The notes under the pieces are model-generated. The model saw only the letters and a list, made by a program, of their open reading frames with translations, did not search any database and had not been told where the DNA came from. A DNA stretch of 64,000 nt from Trema orientale (taxonomy: Eukaryota; Streptophyta; Magnoliopsida; Rosales; Cannabaceae): contig JXTC01000012.1 of the NCBI GenBank assembly GCA_002914845.1, positions 1,542,538-1,606,537 of the forward strand, in the 5' to 3' direction. A program made the translations under genes and the position numbers. Below, piece by piece: positions 59,772 through 64,000 of the stretch; positions within the stretch are counted from its first letter, which is position 1; every line of letters starts with the position of its first letter.

Positions 59772-60093
59772 GAGTATTTATAAGAAATGGTCTTTTTTTC
59801 CGGATCAATTTAAAAAATGACCGTTTTTTATACCTATTTAATAAATTATCGTTTTATAATTTTATTTTGATAAATGATATTTTTTAGGTGATCTATTTTT
59901 TTTACAAAGTATATCAATTTTTTAAAAATTAAATCAATTTTCAAAAAGATAAATTAATATATTTTGATATATTAAATATGAAAAATGGTCATTTTTAAAA
60001 TAATTTTTAAAATTGGGTCATTTTTTAATAGTATTTAAAAACAGTCATTTTGTAAATTATGATCCAAATTTTGATCATTTGGCTAAAAGGCCA
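59772..60093. mobile_element. 322-bp element, family B copy 2, 9-bp target duplication
   Basis: TTTAAATTA flanks it exactly at 59763-59771 and 60094-60102. The body is similar to 49281-49602. Its ends (GAGTATTTATAAGAAATGG and, on the other strand, TGGCCTTTTAGCCAAATGATC) are only loosely inverted. Non-coding; Mutator-like by duplication length. Confidence 0.7.
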
Positions 60094-60586
60094 TTTAAAT
60101 TATGGGACCCTAACACTATATTGGAGAGTAGGATATGAATGAGGAGGAACTTTGGAATGAGTGAAGTTCCATGGTTCTTTCTAACTAATGGAAGTGCTCT
60201 CTCCTTTTCCCTCTTCTCAAATAAAGCAATGAAATTGGACAGGACAGAATTACCTCTAAACTGCAATCGCAAAAGTGGAATGAATGGAATGAATATTGAC
60301 ATTTTTTGTTTGAGAAAATATAACCTAATATCAAGTATTTTTGTAGTCTCTCTTGCAATTTTACTCTGGCTTACAATTTACTTTTGAAAGAAAACACTCT
60401 ACTAAAACAAAGAAAAACCCTAGTCTTTTTTTTTTTTTTGGACAGAGAGTATTGCTACATGCATGATTTGTAGATTCTAGTTATCTAGTTCTATATTTCA
60501 ATGCTGTAACAAATTCTCCAAGTCAAACAATGAGAGTTTTGAGTGTAAATTGAAGGATACAGTAGAAGATTTCCACATCAGTAAGA

Positions 60587-61383
60587 GTATGTTTGGTAGG
60601 AGGGAGAAGTGAAAGGAAAGAGAGGGATAAGGGGATTATTGGATGAATTTGAGGTTTAATGGTTGTTTAGTATAGGGTATTTTAGAAGGGATGGGATTAG
60701 ACAAGAGATTTCAAATCTTTCCAAAATTAGAGAGATTTTGGGAGGAAGATGCTCATTTAAGTGGTAGAGTAGTCATTCTAACTATAATCTTTTCTATTCG
60801 TTCCACCTCTCCCTCTTACCAAATAATAGAGAAAATTTTGGTCTACTCTCATTCCTCTTATACCAAACACAATTAGAGAAGAATGTTCTCATTCCTCTCT
60901 CACTTCTCTTTCCCAGGTAATATAGGTCCTATTCCTTTTTATCATCCCTCCATTCGAGGCTCCTACTAAACATAGCCTAAGGTAGGAGAGAGGGAAGAAA
61001 AGAAGGAAAGTGGCTACATTATCTAGGGAAAGGAGATGAGAAAAATGAGAGCACTCTTCCATTATTTTGTTTGGTATGAGAGGAGAAGAAAAGACCAAAA
61101 TCCTATCCCTTGTTCGGTAAGAGGGAGAAACGGGAAGGAATAAAAAGATTTTAGTTATCAAATAATCATTTCATCACTTAGTAGACATTCCCCTCCTAAA
61201 ATCTCTTCAATTTGGAGGAGATTGAAAATTGGTTAAAATTGAAGATTTAAAATTCATTGCCTAATTCCTTCCCTCATAAAATCCTTTTTACCATATAACC
61301 TCTACACTCCAAATCCATCCAATAATTCCAGCACCCCTCTTCTTCCCTCAACTTCTCCCTCATGCCAAACACACTCTTAAGAG
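60587..61383. mobile_element. Composite MITE-like element, ~800 bp
   Basis: The left end AAGAGTATGTTTGGTAGGAGG and the right end read on the other strand (TTAAGAGTGTGTTTGGCATGA) form a clear imperfect inverted pair with GAGGGAGAAGT beyond. A second end-like CTCCTACTAAACATAGCCTAA at 60960-60980 suggests two related elements side by side or nested. The flanking TA/TAA fits a Tourist- or Stowaway-size duplication. No coding. Confidence 0.55.
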
Positions 61384-61682
61384 GAGCCTACACGGTGGCA
61401 TTTGTTTGTTTGTTTTTTTATTTTTTTCTCGTAAATCTATAACTATAATATAAGCATGGATGAGCATAGGGAACCGGACCATTCCCTTGCCCATCCTGCT
61501 TCAGCTGTGTGCTGCTTTTTTTTTTAAAAAAATATTTTTTTATTTTCCTTTCATGAAAGGATGTGTATTGGAGTCGAGTTTGTCCTCCACCTCCTTGCTT
61601 ATTTATTTATTTATTTTTCAATCAATTATGTCGGCGTACAACTTATAACAGTTTTTACCTGCCTACTTGACATTTTATATAT

Positions 61683-61931
61683 GGTTGCCAATCTAGTAGG
61701 TATTTTTTTTTAACCTATGTGTAGGTATTTTTTTTTTTGCTGTTGGATCATCATCTAATGGTGATCCAACGGCTATAATGAGGTGCATAAAAAGACGTGC
61801 ATCATTAATGCTATTTCTCTCTCTTACTTTTTACAATAAAAAAATGTACAAGATAAATTTTCATTGGCCAAATTGATACCTATGCATAGGTAAAAAAAAA
61901 AAAAAAAAAAAAACCTACTGGATTGGTGCCC
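61683..61931. mobile_element. 249-bp TIR element with 9-bp target duplication (Mutator-type)
   Basis: GGTTGCCAATCTAGTAGGT at the left matches the right end on the other strand (GGGCACCAATCCAGTAGGT), each followed by a T-run and an ACCTATG word. TTTATATAT flanks it at 61674-61682 and 61932-61940, although the right copy lies in a TA tract, so slippage could blur it. Non-coding. Confidence 0.7.
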
Positions 61932-62254
61932 TTTATATATATATATATATATATTTTTTTTTTCTCTTACAAATACAATTTTTTCTTTTGGTAAGTTATG
62001 TATGACATGGATCCCACTTTATATTATTAAATTGATTTTGCATTTTATGACAAAAGAGAAAAAAGAGCAATTTTCTTCAAATTTTTTTTAGGTAAATATT
62101 TTCCTTTACAACTATAAATTTCATGAAGGTCCTGGGAATCTTGTTCTTCGATTGTTTTTTTTTTTTTTCAATTTTATTGTAAAGCATTTTATTTCTTCTA
62201 TATTAAGTTCAAAAATTAAACTTGTTGTAAAGAAAATGAAAGACTATAAGGTTA

Positions 62255-62995
62255 CATTTGGTTAGGTGGAATGGAATGAGAATGGTAATTAGAATCGAAA
62301 TAAAGTGGAATTGGAATAACAATAGAAATAATATTCCATTACTTGGTTAAATTAGTGTAATAGAATGGAATATATATGGCATTTACAAGAATATCCTTAC
62401 TTTTAGGTGTCCATTTAGGGCAAAAATAGAAAGCTAAGTTTTAAATGATATAACTAAAGATTGGAATCCTTATTCATTAATTTTTAGGAAGGAATTATAA
62501 TTCTATCATGGGGAAATTAGAAAATATACGGCATTTCTGAAAAAAAAATTAGAAAAATACGGTGCTTTTGTGTTTTTCAAGGCACGGTACGGTTTTTATT
62601 AGAAAAATACTGTTTTCTAAAAAATATTTATAAAAATACCACTTTTTAAAATAGTAACTAGTTTAAACTGGTAACTGGTAATCGAGGATATTTATAACTG
62701 GTATATAACCGGTAACCAGTAACTATTTTAAAAGTGATAATTTTTTAAATATTTTTTAAAAAATGATATTTTCCTAATTAAAACCGTACAAAATTTGGAA
62801 AAAACCCTAACTTCCGTATTTTTGTAATTCTTTTCGATTTTTGTAGGTATAAGTGTTAGAAACCTTTCTATCATTTGATAGAATGGTGATTCCAAAAAAA
62901 TAATAATTCATTTTTTAAAGTCCAAAGCAAACAATGGAATAGACTTTACAATGGAATAGACATTCCATTCGGAAGCCCATTTCACCCACTCAAAC
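62255..62995. mobile_element. Outer MITE-like element interrupted by a later insertion
   Basis: GGTTACATTTGGTTAGGTGG at the left and an inverted, diverged partner at the right (on the other strand CTTCATGTTTGAGTGGGTG) bracket GGAATGGAATG-rich sequence. The insertion at 62510-62865 splits its middle, so this one is older. Confidence 0.4.
62510..62865. mobile_element. 356-bp nested element with 9-bp duplication and GTAAC repeats
   Basis: TTCTATCAT is repeated at 62501-62509 and 62866-62874; removing the insert restores an imperfect palindrome of the outer element. Near its ends are AGAAAATATACGGC and (other strand) GAATTACAAAAATACGGA, like the ends of the 2.9-kb element at 23.4 kb. Its centre (62655-62735) has GTAACTAGTTTAAACTGGTAA and ACCGGTAACCAGTAAC words, the same style of repeat. 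Confidence 0.65.
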
Positions 62996-63480
62996 ATGAA
63001 GTGTTACAAATAAATACATGGAAGATAAATAAAGAAAATCAATACCACATTCCAAAGTCTAACCAGCTTCGAATCATGAGGAAAATCTTCTTTTTTTTTT
63101 TTTTTTCTTTTGTTTTTGTCTTTGAATCAAACTAACCGAATCCTAGCACTCCTTGCTAAATTAAGTTACTAAGTAAAACTGAAATTGTAGCGCTCAATTT
63201 TTTATTTTTTATTTATTTTTGAAAGAGTATTGCTCATTGTTTTAATTATATAATAAAAAGAAATCAGAAGTGATAATTACAAAACATAAAAATCCCAGAA
63301 AACACACTTAATTATATTTTATTTTAAAAACGTATGCACCACAAATTTTTTTTCTCTTTTTTTTTAAAATTATTACCAAATAAATTTAAGTGAAACTAAT
63401 ACATAAATTTATTCTCTTTCTTTTCACTTGACGTTCAATATTTAGTTTAAGAAGTCAAATTTCTATCTTTATTTCCAACT
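62996..63480. other. AT-rich gene-free DNA
   Basis: Poly-T and poly-A rich, including a 17-T run near 63090. Nothing recognised. Confidence 0.35.
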
Positions 63481-63540
63481 AGTCGTTATACCGCGCTTTG
63501 CGCAAGTTGTATTAATATTGCATATATTAAGCCTAATGTA

Positions 63541-64000
63541 TAGTTAAGTTCAATGTATTTCAACATTAAAAATTATATTTATCTCTATATTTATTTTGAT
63601 GAGATGAATGTAGCACAACTATTTGTTCGATGAATTAAATTTATTATAAGCTATCATTAATATTAAATTAAATACAATATTATATAATACATGTATATAT
63701 TACAACCAATCATAGCAAAGAAAAATAATGATAGGACCAATTATATCATGAAAAAATTAGAATTTTTCTAAAAATTTTAAAAATAGAATAATGATCAAAG
63801 ATATAGTTAGGTTCAATNCAAAGAAAAATAATGATTGGACCAATCATATCATGAAAAAATTAGAATTTTTCTAAAAATTTTAAAATAAAATAGTGATCAA
63901 AGAAGCTATCAGAATTTTGAACTTCAGGCTTAATAAGATATAGTTAGGTTCAATATATTTCAACATCAAAAAATATATTTATCTCTTTATTTATTTTGAT
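63541..64000. repeat. Nested tandem duplication around an unresolved base
   Basis: 63541-63600 recurs at 63941-64000 (period 400). Inside, CAAAGAAAAATAATGAT starts at 63716 and again at 63819 (period 103), with a single N at 63818 exactly at the junction. The array continues past the window edge. Assembly artefact or real tandem repeat cannot be told apart here. Confidence 0.75.

Overview
This window is nuclear DNA of a flowering plant, most likely a eudicot. It holds intron-rich plant genes (an R2R3-MYB factor, a malectin-like LRR receptor kinase, an arabinogalactan peptide and an ILR1-type auxin-conjugate hydrolase with an ER-retention tail). They sit in AT-rich intergenic DNA full of short transposons. 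There is no bacterial or organellar content, and I saw no rRNA gene, intact tRNA gene or CRISPR array. Nine protein genes and one broken gene copy could be modelled by joining exons at splice sites that keep the reading frame.

Layout. 0-10 kb: an R2R3-MYB gene (+) with an unusual GC-AG second intron, then a 12-exon malectin/LRR receptor kinase (-) with a MITE in one intron and W-box motifs upstream. 13-23 kb is compact and gene-rich: MND1 (+, meiotic recombination), a small AG peptide (+) and VPS32/SNF7 (-, ESCRT-III). 23-38 kb is gene-poor: a 2.9-kb inverted-repeat-bounded element packed with GTAAC-type repeats, local tandem duplications, probable retroelement remains, two SINEs with clear target duplications and a hAT remnant. 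38.5-43.6 kb: a tandem pair of auxin-amidohydrolase genes, the first decayed and lacking its 5' exons, the second intact. 45-49 kb: a single-exon gene of unknown function and the gene for ribosomal protein eS30 (-). 49-55 kb: AT-rich DNA with a diverged ~115-bp tandem array and a SINE. 55.5-58.6 kb: cytosolic asparaginyl-tRNA synthetase (+). 58.9-62.9 kb: a run of short inverted-repeat transposons, several with 9-10-bp target duplications typical of the Mutator superfamily. The window ends in a tandem duplication that surrounds a single N.

The genes do not form a pathway. They are a normal mix of housekeeping genes (eS30, AsnRS, VPS32), a meiotic gene (MND1) and plant regulatory or signalling genes. 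The most unusual content is repetitive: the GTAAC-rich element and its small relative at 62.5 kb, the ~115-bp array at 53 kb, and many non-autonomous elements whose insertion boundaries can be read to the base.
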